From: CAYXSX01 sp964493095
GTDB taxonomy: Bacteria > Pseudomonadota > Alphaproteobacteria > Micavibrionales > Micavibrionaceae
Assembly (NCBI GenBank): GCA_964493095.1
Contig: CAZBNG010000046.1
Location: 1 to 16,393, forward strand
Direction: 5' to 3'
Length of the DNA: 16,393 bases
A program made the position numbers and the translations under genes. The notes under the pieces were generated by a model that did no database searches, was not told the DNA's origin, and worked only from the letters and a program-made list of their open reading frames with translations. Positions 1 to 7,195 of the stretch are shown in pieces. Positions within the stretch are counted from its first letter, which is position 1; each line of letters opens with the position of its first letter.

Positions 1-98
1 GATAAAAAAACATGAAAAATCAAAAGGGTGTACCCCCCTAGTGCCCCAGGAACCAACGAAGTGAAGGAAGATGATGTGCACTGAAATTAAAAAGGAAA
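1..98. other. AT-rich leader left of murB, no supported gene
   Basis: This edge region precedes the first repeat. One forward frame is open from the window edge to a TGA at 62-64, giving about 20 codons that I cannot match to the C-terminus of MurC, the usual upstream neighbour of murB in this cluster. A ten-codon ATG reading frame at 12-41 also exists. Neither has convincing support. A promoter for murB could lie here, but no good -35/-10 pair stands out. Confidence 0.4.
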
Positions 99-179
99 CG
101 TCATTGCGAGGAGGGCCACCGGCCCGACGCGGCAATCCAGTTTGGGGTTCTGGATTGCTTCGCTACGCTCGCAATGACG
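99..179. repeat. Dispersed palindromic repeat, copy A, upstream of murB
   Basis: This is a long imperfect inverted repeat. The outer 12-base arms CGTCATTGCGAG (99-110) and CTCGCAATGACG (168-179) are perfectly complementary. The inner 9-base arms GCAATCCAG (132-140) and CTGGATTGC (150-158) are also complementary, and a small GGGCC/GGCCC hairpin lies in the left half. A related copy lies at 1117-1207. Short GC-rich palindromes of this type are dispersed in many alphaproteobacterial genomes. The right end lies 13 bases before the murB start, and the adjoining CGGGAG (178-183) is the only plausible Shine-Dalgarno sequence for murB. Confidence 0.85.
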
Positions 180-192
180 GGAGTCGTAATTA

Positions 193-1107
193 ATGAGTGC
201 TGTGCTTGAAACATATCAGAATTCGGAAATTCGCGGGACATTAACTCCCAATGCGCCCATTGGCGTGCAGAGCTGGTTTGCCTGCGGGGGTAGCGCGGAG
301 CTGCTTTTCCAGCCTGCTGATCTGGGCGACCTTGTTTATTTCCTGCAAAACCGCAGCGAAGGCGGCGTTTATACGATCATCGGCGATCTGGCCAACACCA
401 TCGTGCGCGATGGCGGTGTGCCCGGTCTTACCATCCAGCTTGGCAAGAGGCTTGCCGCGATTGATGTTTACCCGGAGCGCGGGGAGATTTACGCGCAGGC
501 CGGGGCGCTGAACGGTTCCATCGCGGCGGCGGCGGTTAAGGCAGGCATCGGCGGGCTGGAGTTTCTCTCCGGTATTCCGGGCAGTTTCGGCGGTGCGCTC
601 CGCATGAATGCCGGGGCCTACGGCACGGAAATAAAAGACGTGCTGATCGAGGCGCAGGCGCTGGATACGGCGGGCAATCTTCATTACCTCACGCCCGGCG
701 ATCTGCACATGAGCTACCGTCACACCGAATTGCCGCCCGGTTACATCATGGTCGGCGCGAAGCTGCGCGGCACGGTGGAGGATTACGACACGGTGAAGGC
801 GCGCATGAACGAGATCAAGGCGAAGCGCAACGATACCCAGCCGATCCGCGAGAAAACCGGCGGTTCCACTTTTGCCAACCCACCCGGACACAAAGCATGG
901 GAACTTGTCGATAAAGTCGGCGGGCGCGGGCTTAGAGTCGGCGGCGCGCAGATGAGCGAGAAGCACTGCAATTTCATGATTAACACGGGGAGCGCTACGG
1001 CTGCCGATCTTGAAGCGTTGGGGGAAGAGCTGCGCCGGCGCGTGCGCGAGCAATGCGGGATAGAGCTTCACTGGGAGATCAAACGGATCGGCGAGGCGTT
1101 AGCGTGA
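193..1107 (+). CDS. murB: UDP-N-acetylenolpyruvoylglucosamine reductase MurB
   Basis: MurB is the cytosolic FAD/NADPH enzyme that reduces UDP-GlcNAc-enolpyruvate to UDP-MurNAc, the second committed step of peptidoglycan precursor synthesis. The 304 residues match the short (type II) MurB length. Recognisable blocks are the N-terminal FAD domain with RDGGVPG (72-78), the central GLEFLSGIPGSFGGALRMNA (121-140), YRHTELP with R176, GGSTFANP with the proton-donor serine S225, and the closing WEIKRIG with E295. The usual glycine-rich GxGSN FAD loop reads GDLAN (64-68), which is unusual. The ATG is preceded by CGGGAG nine bases upstream, at the edge of the palindromic repeat. A GAGTC site (181-185) overlaps this region. 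murB normally follows murC and precedes ddlB; here a reverse-strand gene pair separates it from the ddl-like gene. Confidence 0.96.
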   Translation: MSAVLETYQNSEIRGTLTPNAPIGVQSWFACGGSAELLFQPADLGDLVYFLQNRSEGGVYTIIGDLANTIVRDGGVPGLTIQLGKRLAAIDVYPERGEIYAQAGALNGSIAAAAVKAGIGGLEFLSGIPGSFGGALRMNAGAYGTEIKDVLIEAQALDTAGNLHYLTPGDLHMSYRHTELPPGYIMVGAKLRGTVEDYDTVKARMNEIKAKRNDTQPIREKTGGSTFANPPGHKAWELVDKVGGRGLRVGGAQMSEKHCNFMINTGSATAADLEALGEELRRRVREQCGIELHWEIKRIGEALA

Positions 1108-1116
1108 TTGCACTAT

Positions 1117-1207
1117 TGTCATTGCGAGGAGGGCAAAGCCCGACGTGGCAATCTTGCGCCCCGGACTTTTATGGGATTGCTTCATCGCATACGCTCCTCG
1201 CAACGAC
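1117..1207. repeat. Dispersed palindromic repeat, copy B, between convergent genes
   Basis: This is a second copy of the repeat at 99-179. The left arm GTCATTGCGAGGAG (1118-1131) pairs with CTCCTCGCAACGAC (1194-1207) with one mismatch that becomes a G-U wobble in RNA. The inner arms are GCAATC (1148-1153) and GATTGC (1175-1180). It shares the left-half string TCATTGCGAGGAGGGC with copy A, while the loop differs. It fills the gap between the convergent 3' ends of murB and the Mur ligase gene, where its hairpin could serve both genes as a transcript end, though it lacks a U-tract. Confidence 0.85.
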
Positions 1208-1217
1208 GCAAAAGTAC

Positions 1218-2834
1218 TTAAATTTTAGGGATGCGTTCGTAAAGGTCGGGCAGGTCGTTTTCCAGCAGGATAATATCGCCATCCCTTTTATTCCGGTCGA
1301 GCCAGGCTTGCGCTTCCTGGAATGTATCGAACGTCTCCACGGGTTTGCCTTTCGATTTTGCTGCCTCGACAAAGCTCGGGATACGTTTGGGGCTTACGGC
1401 GATAATGATATCGCAGATATCCGCGGCGGCAAGGCCGAGCTGCTTGTGAATCTCGTCATGGCTTGTGCCAAGTTCGACAATTCCCGGCGTTACGAGAATG
1501 GCACGACCGCGGATTTTCAATGTGCCCAAAAGTTCCAGCGCCGAGCGGAATCCCAGCGGGTTGGAATTATAGGCGTCGTCAATCAGCGTCACATTGCCGG
1601 GGAGTTTTGAAACTTCCAGACGGTGGGGAATTTGCGGCACGCTTTTAAGCGCCGTGATAATCGCGGGAAGCGGAATACCAAGCGCATCGGCGGCGGCCAG
1701 CGCCAGAACGATATTATGACCGTGATGCAGCCCGTAAAGCGGCGCCTTGATAATGTGGCTTTCGCCCTTCCATTTGATTTTGACTTCCAACCCATCGCGT
1801 TTCTGACTGACTTTTTGAATGTGCAGATCGCCTTCCGCAAGATAGGAAATTTCCTTGGGCACGATGCGCGGATCAACGGGTTCGCCGCAGACGATAAAGC
1901 TGCTTGGGTTCGCTTCGCGGATTTTGCGCGCTTCTTCGAATCTCAGGGTTTTTTCGTGCACCACCACTTTGCCCATATTATCGATGGCCGCGCGGGCAAG
2001 CTCGTATTTCGTATGCGCGACGGTATCGAGCGTTTTAAAACGCTCGTAATGCGCATGGCCGATAGCGGTGATAACGCCCAGATAAGGCGGAGTAAGTTTG
2101 CATAAACGCTCGATCGAGCCGGGGCCGTAAGCGCCCATTTCCACCACGAAGAATTTATGGCTCTCGTCAAGATCCTCGCGGATGATGCGCGAAATGCCCA
2201 TCGGCGTATTCACGCTGCCCGGCGTCACCAGCGTTCCGGCCTGCGTTTTCAGGATGTGACCAAGGATATGTTTGACTGATGTTTTGCCGAATGATCCGGT
2301 AATGCCGATGACAATGGGTTTTAGCCGCTCTATTTTGGCATGCGCTTCGTTCCAGAATTTTTGCTGCACTGTCTTTTCAAAGGGATTAAGGAAGATGTTA
2401 CCGGCAATCAGGAAGACGGGAACAAGTTGCACGCCCAAAACCCAGAACCAAGGGTGCGGCGCAAGGAACCCGGCAAGGCCGAAAAATCCGCCTACGGCAA
2501 GAGAGGTGGAAAATATCCGTTTTACCCGCGCGGTCATGACCAGCTTTTTCTTGGAGTTTCTGCGCGGGTCCTTTTCAATATAGAGCGCGGCGCACAGCGC
2601 GGCGAAGGTCAGGCTTTCTGTAAAGAAACGCGGAATGAAGAACGCGAGAATACCTGTGGCCAGCAAGCCAAGAGACAGGCGTTTGTCAAAAACGCGGTTG
2701 GCAAAAATCCATTTGATCAGGCGGTCGGTATCGTAATCCTCCTGCTGCAGCGGGTGCAGGTAGGTCAGGAGCCGCCGCGCCGTAAAGCCCAGGAATGCGA
2801 TGTAAATAATAAAAGGAACGATATTTTCAACCAT
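1218..2834 (-). CDS. Membrane-anchored MurF-like Mur ligase
   Basis: This 538-residue protein has an N-terminal membrane region with about four or five hydrophobic segments (near 4-21, 52-68, 71-86, 108-126 and 128-148), followed by the ATP-dependent Mur ligase central and C-terminal domains. Visible ligase motifs are the P-loop GITGSFGKTS (177-186), VEMG (231-234), GHAH (259-262), HN in the HGHNIVLALAAADALG stretch (near 373), DDAYNSNP (419-426) and the ELG–H motif near 454-463; all resemble MurF most closely. The MurF N-terminal domain that grips UDP-MurNAc is absent. The chain ends in ILLENDLPD rather than the KGSR-type ending of MurF. By family it should form an amide bond using ATP. The membrane anchor suggests a lipid-linked or membrane-proximal acceptor, which is inference. 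It starts 23 bases after the hydrolase gene and is probably co-transcribed with it. Automatic pipelines would probably call it murF; I would not transfer that function. Confidence 0.85.
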   Translation of the reverse strand: MVENIVPFIIYIAFLGFTARRLLTYLHPLQQEDYDTDRLIKWIFANRVFDKRLSLGLLATGILAFFIPRFFTESLTFAALCAALYIEKDPRRNSKKKLVMTARVKRIFSTSLAVGGFFGLAGFLAPHPWFWVLGVQLVPVFLIAGNIFLNPFEKTVQQKFWNEAHAKIERLKPIVIGITGSFGKTSVKHILGHILKTQAGTLVTPGSVNTPMGISRIIREDLDESHKFFVVEMGAYGPGSIERLCKLTPPYLGVITAIGHAHYERFKTLDTVAHTKYELARAAIDNMGKVVVHEKTLRFEEARKIREANPSSFIVCGEPVDPRIVPKEISYLAEGDLHIQKVSQKRDGLEVKIKWKGESHIIKAPLYGLHHGHNIVLALAAADALGIPLPAIITALKSVPQIPHRLEVSKLPGNVTLIDDAYNSNPLGFRSALELLGTLKIRGRAILVTPGIVELGTSHDEIHKQLGLAAADICDIIIAVSPKRIPSFVEAAKSKGKPVETFDTFQEAQAWLDRNKRDGDIILLENDLPDLYERIPKI

Positions 2835-2857
2835 CAGGAAAAACCGCCGTTATAAAG

Positions 2858-3625
2858 TTAAAGTGTCCCGACGAATTTGTTCAGCGTGCCGATCACCGGG
2901 TGTCTGCCCGACGATAGAACACTATAGTGGTCCTGTCCATTCAGGATCAGGACTTCACTGCCCGGGATCAAGGCGCGGAAGCGCTTGCCGATTTCAGGCG
3001 GGGTTTCCGTATCGTTTTCGCCATAGACAAAATAAACGGGGCAACGCACGCCCTTTGCGACGTCGGTTAAATCCTCGTTTACCGCCTTGATGAAAATCTG
3101 GCGGATGACGCCGCTGGTTTTGCGGTAATCGGGGGAGCCGAATTTTCCCATCAGCCATTTTTCGGACAGGCCTAGGGGAATAAGCTTTTTCAGGCATTTA
3201 AAGATCAGGATGCGCGCCTTGAAATACAGTTTTTTCAAAAGCGGTTTTTTCGGTTTTAATCCTGCGGCGGCCACGAGGAACAGTCCGGCGACAAGGTCGG
3301 GGTGACGGCTGGCGAGTTGCAAGCCCACACGTCCGCCGAAGGAATGCCCGACCCAGATCACGGGGGGAAGGGACTGGCCCTTGATAAATTCGGCTACCGC
3401 GTCGGCATAGGCGGCGGTATCCCAAGCTTCGGGCGGTGGCGGTGATTTGCCGAAACCGGGGAAATCCAGCACGAAATGACGACCCGATTTTTCCAGCGCC
3501 GCAGCCAGCGGCATCAGGTTTTCACGGCTGTGGCCCCAGCCATGCCCCCAGAGAAAGGGCCGCGCCGAAGCATCGCCCAGTATTTCATAAAAAATATCGC
3601 TGCCGCTTGCTTTGAATGTCGGCAC
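2858..3625 (-). CDS. Alpha/beta-fold hydrolase
   Basis: This 255-residue serine hydrolase has the complete alpha/beta-hydrolase signature: oxyanion-region WGHGWGHS (26-33), DFPGFGKS (54-61), nucleophile elbow GHSFGG with S95, likely acid D205 in YGENDTETP and likely base H233 in GQDHYSVL. No signal peptide is visible, so it should be cytosolic. The cap region (123-151) is strongly basic and amphipathic, which may bring it to the membrane surface. The start is GTG, chosen because AAAGAGG lies six bases upstream; the ATG further upstream is out of frame. It precedes the membrane Mur ligase gene by 23 bases and diverges from the ddl-like gene, suggesting a shared pathway. The substrate is unknown; an ester, thioester or amide of a D-amino acid product is a guess from context. 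Confidence 0.88.
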   Translation of the reverse strand: MPTFKASGSDIFYEILGDASARPFLWGHGWGHSRENLMPLAAALEKSGRHFVLDFPGFGKSPPPPEAWDTAAYADAVAEFIKGQSLPPVIWVGHSFGGRVGLQLASRHPDLVAGLFLVAAAGLKPKKPLLKKLYFKARILIFKCLKKLIPLGLSEKWLMGKFGSPDYRKTSGVIRQIFIKAVNEDLTDVAKGVRCPVYFVYGENDTETPPEIGKRFRALIPGSEVLILNGQDHYSVLSSGRHPVIGTLNKFVGTL

Positions 3626-3663
3626 AGTAAACCTCTTTAATCAGCCGCGTTTTCATGGTTATA

Positions 3664-3693
3664 TTGAAGTATCAAATATGTTTGTAGCATAAT
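3664..3693 (+). promoter_or_regulatory. Candidate sigma-70 promoter for the ddl–ftsQ–ftsA genes
   Basis: A -35 box TTGAAG (3664-3669) and a -10 box CATAAT (3688-3693) are separated by 18 bases in the AT-rich 94-bp gap between the divergent hydrolase and ddl-like genes. Transcription would start near 3700, leaving a leader of about 20 bases. No strong Shine-Dalgarno precedes the ddl-like ATG. A promoter for the reverse pair must lie in the same gap, but I see only a weak TATAAC-like -10 for it. Confidence 0.5.
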
Positions 3694-3719
3694 CCAGAGT
3701 TCTTAAGCGACACACCATC

Positions 3720-4964
3720 ATGGCCGATACCCAGAAATCTAACAAAAAACGCATTGCTGTCTTTTTTGGCGGACGTTCCCCCGAACATGATGTGAGCGTG
3801 GTCAGCGGCCTGCAGGTGCTCGGCGCGCTGGATCCGCAAAAATATGACGCTTTCCCGGTTTATATTACGCCCGAGGGGCTGTGGCTGGCGGGTGATGTAC
3901 TGCGCGAGCGCGCCAATTATATGCTCGGCGCCGATTCAATGAAAAAGGCAACGGAAGTTACGCTGGATTTAAGCCCGCCGGACAGCCCGTCGGAAAGGCG
4001 CGGCAGGCTGCTGCCCCGCCGCTCCGGCATGTTTAAACGCGGCGCGGTGGAGGATTTCGATGTGGCCATTCCCGTATTCCACGGTTACATCGGGGAGGAC
4101 GGCAATATACAGGGCCTGTTTGAAACGGCGAATATTCCTTATGTAGGGACGCGCACCATGGCTTCCGCCATATTGATGGACAAGGCCGCGACCAAACATT
4201 TCCTGCAATCCCTTGAAATTCCCGTGCTGCCCTGCGCCGTTTTGCACCGCCCGGCAAACGGATATTTCATCCCTGAAGATGAATTAAGCGCGCTGGCCGA
4301 TATCGTGGGTTTTCCGGCAATCATCAAGCCGACCCATATGGGCAGCTCCATCGGCGTAGCGAAGGTGAACAATCTGGAGGAGCTTAGCGCCTGCCTGCCC
4401 GCTGTCTTCGAATATGACGATTCTGCCGTGCTGGAGCCGTTTGTAAGCAACCTTGTGGAATATAACGTGGCGGTTTCAAAAGCGTTTGGCAAAGTGCGCA
4501 CTTCCGCCATCGAGCGACCCAAGGCGGTATCAGAGCTTCTCGATTTTAAACAAAAATACCTTGCCGGGGGAGAGGGCGGCGGCACCAAGAGCGGTACGAA
4601 AAATCCCGGCGCGATCAGCGAGGGGATGCTGTCCCTGACACGCGAGCTTAATCCGAAGCTGCCCAAGGAAAAAGAACGGGACATAAAAGACTGGGCGATC
4701 CGCATGTTTACGGCGCTGGGCGGTACGGGCGCGCCGCGTATCGATTTTATCGGCGATTCAGAAAGCGGCGAGATATGGATGAACGAGGTCAATCCGCTGC
4801 CCGGTTCCTTTGGTTATTTTCTTTGGGAGGCTGCAGAGCAGCCCATCCTGTTCACCGACTTCCTGACCGGGCTGGTTGAGGAAGCGGTATTTGAAAATAC
4901 ACGCCGCCGCCTGCCGAAAGACCCCGTGCCCAAGGATGCGAGGCTGTTCAGGAGGTCCGCGTAA
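3720..4964 (+). CDS. ddl: D-alanine–D-alanine ligase-like ATP-grasp protein
   Basis: By family this enzyme joins two D-alanines with ATP to make the terminal dipeptide of the peptidoglycan stem. The sequence shows GGRSPEHDVSVVSG (17-30), HGYIGEDGNIQG (121-132), ATP-binding KPTHMGSSIGV (204-213), KY (279-280), APRIDF (338-343) and metal-binding E356 and N358 in NEVNPLPG. It is 414 residues, well above the roughly 300-370 of usual Ddl proteins, with extra sequence at about 281-320. After EVNxLPG it reads SFGYFLWE instead of the usual MTxxSL, so the serine equivalent to S281 of E. coli DdlB (D-Ala carboxylate contact) aligns with F367. Its specificity may therefore differ. It occupies the normal ddlB position before ftsQ and diverges from the hydrolase/Mur-ligase pair. 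ftsQ follows after 3 bases. Confidence 0.87.
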   Translation: MADTQKSNKKRIAVFFGGRSPEHDVSVVSGLQVLGALDPQKYDAFPVYITPEGLWLAGDVLRERANYMLGADSMKKATEVTLDLSPPDSPSERRGRLLPRRSGMFKRGAVEDFDVAIPVFHGYIGEDGNIQGLFETANIPYVGTRTMASAILMDKAATKHFLQSLEIPVLPCAVLHRPANGYFIPEDELSALADIVGFPAIIKPTHMGSSIGVAKVNNLEELSACLPAVFEYDDSAVLEPFVSNLVEYNVAVSKAFGKVRTSAIERPKAVSELLDFKQKYLAGGEGGGTKSGTKNPGAISEGMLSLTRELNPKLPKEKERDIKDWAIRMFTALGGTGAPRIDFIGDSESGEIWMNEVNPLPGSFGYFLWEAAEQPILFTDFLTGLVEEAVFENTRRRLPKDPVPKDARLFRRSA

Positions 4965-4967
4965 CCA

Positions 4968-5816
4968 ATGGCAAAAAGAGGTACGACCAAGGCTGATCTT
5001 AACAGGAATAAAAAGCGCCACGGCGCCGGGGTTATAGTGCGTGCGTGGATAGGGCGTTTCGGCGTGGCGTTTGCCGCGCTGGTGCTGGTGATATGGCTGG
5101 GGGCGTGGTTTTTCCTGAGCGGTGCGGCGGAAAAAACCGCGCAATGGGCGCATGAGGAAACCCTGAAAGCCAGCGTACGTGCGGGGTTTGACGTGCAAAA
5201 TATTATGGTTGAGGGGCGCGTTTATACCGATCCCGATGTGATTAAGGGGCTTATTAATATGCAGAAGGGCGATCCGCTCTTTGCCTTTCATCCACAGGAA
5301 GCGCAAAAACTGCTGGAGGAAATTTCATGGGTGAAAGCCGCCAAGGTTGAGCGCCGCCTGCCCGGAACAGTTTACATTCATCTGACCGAGCGCGTGCCGC
5401 TTGCTCTGTGGCAGAACGGCAAAAAGACAGCTCTGATCGACGACGAAGGCGTGGCCATAACCGATTACGACCTGGGACGCTTTAAGGAGCTTGTGCTCGT
5501 GAAGGGGGAGGGAGCCAATAAGCAGGCCCCGGCCCTGCTTTCCATGATAGCGGCGGAACCGCTGGTTGCCCAAAGGGTAAGGGAAGCCGCATGGATCGGT
5601 GACCGCCGCTGGGATCTCGTGCTGGAAAGCGGTGCGGCAGTTAAGCTGCCGGAAGAGGAAATAGGGTTTGCGTTGCGCCGTCTTGCGGAGGCGCAGGAAA
5701 AGGATGACCTGCTGGATAAGGGCGTGGAAAGTCTTGATCTGCGTGAAGACGACCGTATCGTGGTCCGGGCAAGGCCGGGCAGTGTTCAGGAATATAAAGC
5801 GGGTTTCAGGTTATAG
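4968..5816 (+). CDS. ftsQ: Cell division protein FtsQ
   Basis: FtsQ is a bitopic inner-membrane protein linking early and late divisome proteins through FtsB and FtsL. The 282 residues show the expected layout: a basic cytoplasmic tail (1-30), one transmembrane helix (about 31-53), a periplasmic POTRA domain (about 76-146, containing VEGRVYTDPDVI and ISWVKAAKVERRLPG), then the FtsQ beta domain starting at ERVPLALWQN with LIDDEGV (156-162). The POTRA/WQ/DxxG pattern is typical of alphaproteobacterial FtsQ. It begins 3 bases after the ddl-like stop, with AGGAGG (4950-4955) inside the end of that gene as ribosome-binding site. ftsA follows after 3 bases, so the three genes should be translated from one message. 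Confidence 0.95.
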   Translation: MAKRGTTKADLNRNKKRHGAGVIVRAWIGRFGVAFAALVLVIWLGAWFFLSGAAEKTAQWAHEETLKASVRAGFDVQNIMVEGRVYTDPDVIKGLINMQKGDPLFAFHPQEAQKLLEEISWVKAAKVERRLPGTVYIHLTERVPLALWQNGKKTALIDDEGVAITDYDLGRFKELVLVKGEGANKQAPALLSMIAAEPLVAQRVREAAWIGDRRWDLVLESGAAVKLPEEEIGFALRRLAEAQEKDDLLDKGVESLDLREDDRIVVRARPGSVQEYKAGFRL

Positions 5817-5819
5817 GAA

Positions 5820-7091
5820 ATGGCGAAGCATAAACACAAACCCAAGGGTTCTCTTTTGGCTGCTCTGGATATCGGCACCAGCAAGGTTGCGTGTTTTATC
5901 GGGCGCGTGGCCGATGACGGCGGAGACTTTGAAATCTTGGGGGTGGGGCATCAGGCATCTCAGGGCGTAAAAAACGGCACGATTGTTGATCTTGACGCCG
6001 CCGAGGCCGCGATCCGCCGCACCGTGCATGCCGCCGAGCATATGGCCGCCGATGTCATGAAAGGCTATCCGCTGCGTGAGGTTGTCGTGAACCTTCCGGG
6101 CGTACATGCCATGTCGAAGGCGCAGGATGCGGCGGTGCAGATTTCCGGTCACGAGGTCACGGAAAAGGATGTGCGCCGCGCCCTTGTGAAGGCGCAGGAA
6201 AGCATGATGGGTATTGATCAGGAGCTGATCCACACTATTCCCGTGGGGTTTGCGATTGACGGGCATGGCGGCGTGCGGGAGCCGCGCGGTATGTTCGGCC
6301 AGAGCATGGGGGTTGATATTCATCTTGTTACCGGGGACGTCAGCGCACTGCGCAATATGGCGACCTGCGTGGAGCGCAGCCATCTTGATATTTCCGCTTT
6401 CTGTGTTTCGGCTTATGCCGCGGGTCTGGCTTCGTTGGTCGAGGATGAAATGGATCTGGGCTGCACCATTATCGATATGGGCGGCGGCGTGACGTCATTC
6501 GCGGTGTTCCATGGCGGGGCGATGATTTACTGCGACGCTATTCCCATCGGCGGCAAGCATGTGACGGGCGATATTGCGCAGGGGCTGACGACTTCCATTG
6601 CCGATGCTGAGCGCCTGAAAGTGCTTTACGGCAGCGCGATGGCTTCGGGCATGGACGATAACGAGCTGATCGACGTGCCGCGTCTTGGCGAGGAAAAGCT
6701 GACGGAACCAAATCATGTGCCGCGTTCCCTTCTGGTCGGGATTATCCAGCCGCGCATAGAGGAGATTTTCGAGCTTATACGCGCGCGCCTGAATGACAGC
6801 GGTCTGGGGCAGGCTTTGGGGCGGCGCGTAGTGCTGACAGGCGGCGCCAGCCAGGTTCCGGGGCTGCGCGATCTTGGACAGCATGTGCTGGACAAGCAGG
6901 TGCGGCTGGGACGGCCGATCCGCCTTTCCGGTCTTCCCGATGCGGTGGGCGGGCCGGGTTTCGCGACAACGGCGGGGCTTCTGACCTATGTGTCCGAGCG
7001 TATGGACGAAATGCCCGGTGAAATTATGATTCACGCCCCCACGGGCAGCCTGTGGGAGCGCACCAAGCTCTGGCTCCGGGAAAACTGGTAA
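5820..7091 (+). CDS. ftsA: Cell division protein FtsA
   Basis: FtsA is the actin-like ATPase that anchors FtsZ filaments to the cytoplasmic membrane and recruits later division proteins. The 423 residues include phosphate-1 motif ALDIGTSKVACFIGR (15-29), phosphate-2 motif IIDMGGGVTSFAVF (217-230) and adenosine motif VVLTGGASQVPGL (337-349). The final residues GSLWERTKLWLRENW (409-423) form an amphipathic helix like the membrane-targeting sequence of E. coli FtsA. Length and motifs match the family with nothing missing. It is tightly joined to ftsQ (3-base gap), and its stop is followed by a 306-base non-coding region before ftsZ, so ftsZ can be expressed independently. Confidence 0.97.
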   Translation: MAKHKHKPKGSLLAALDIGTSKVACFIGRVADDGGDFEILGVGHQASQGVKNGTIVDLDAAEAAIRRTVHAAEHMAADVMKGYPLREVVVNLPGVHAMSKAQDAAVQISGHEVTEKDVRRALVKAQESMMGIDQELIHTIPVGFAIDGHGGVREPRGMFGQSMGVDIHLVTGDVSALRNMATCVERSHLDISAFCVSAYAAGLASLVEDEMDLGCTIIDMGGGVTSFAVFHGGAMIYCDAIPIGGKHVTGDIAQGLTTSIADAERLKVLYGSAMASGMDDNELIDVPRLGEEKLTEPNHVPRSLLVGIIQPRIEEIFELIRARLNDSGLGQALGRRVVLTGGASQVPGLRDLGQHVLDKQVRLGRPIRLSGLPDAVGGPGFATTAGLLTYVSERMDEMPGEIMIHAPTGSLWERTKLWLRENW

Positions 7092-7129
7092 CAGGATATT
7101 CCCGGTTTATTCCTTTTTTATCCCAAAAG

Positions 7130-7138
7130 TTATCCACA
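7130..7138 (+). promoter_or_regulatory. Consensus DnaA box upstream of ftsZ
   Basis: TTATCCACA matches the high-affinity DnaA box consensus exactly, 260 bases before the ftsZ start. A weaker CAATCCACA lies at 7266-7274. DnaA is known to activate ftsZ in Caulobacter, so a regulatory role is plausible. A single 9-mer can also occur by chance. Confidence 0.5.
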
Positions 7139-7195
7139 GCATTTTGTGTGCCGGATTTTTCCAGATACTACAGATAGTGTTTTTTCTGAAAATCT

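Noticed and set aside
12..41. Ten-codon reading frame near the left edge, possible leader peptide
   Set aside because: It has no clear ribosome-binding site, and nothing downstream resembles an attenuator tied to it.
99..179. Palindromic repeat considered as a CRISPR repeat or insertion-sequence end
   Set aside because: There are only two dispersed copies, no regular spacers, no transposase, and no clear target duplication.
241..1071. 276-codon open frame on the reverse strand opposite murB
   Set aside because: It lies wholly within murB, has no recognisable domain, and reads as an antisense shadow caused by codon bias; murB motifs are unmistakable.
1053..1610. 185-codon forward frame after murB
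   Set aside because: It runs through repeat copy B and antisense to the Mur ligase gene, whose C-terminal motifs are clear on the other strand.
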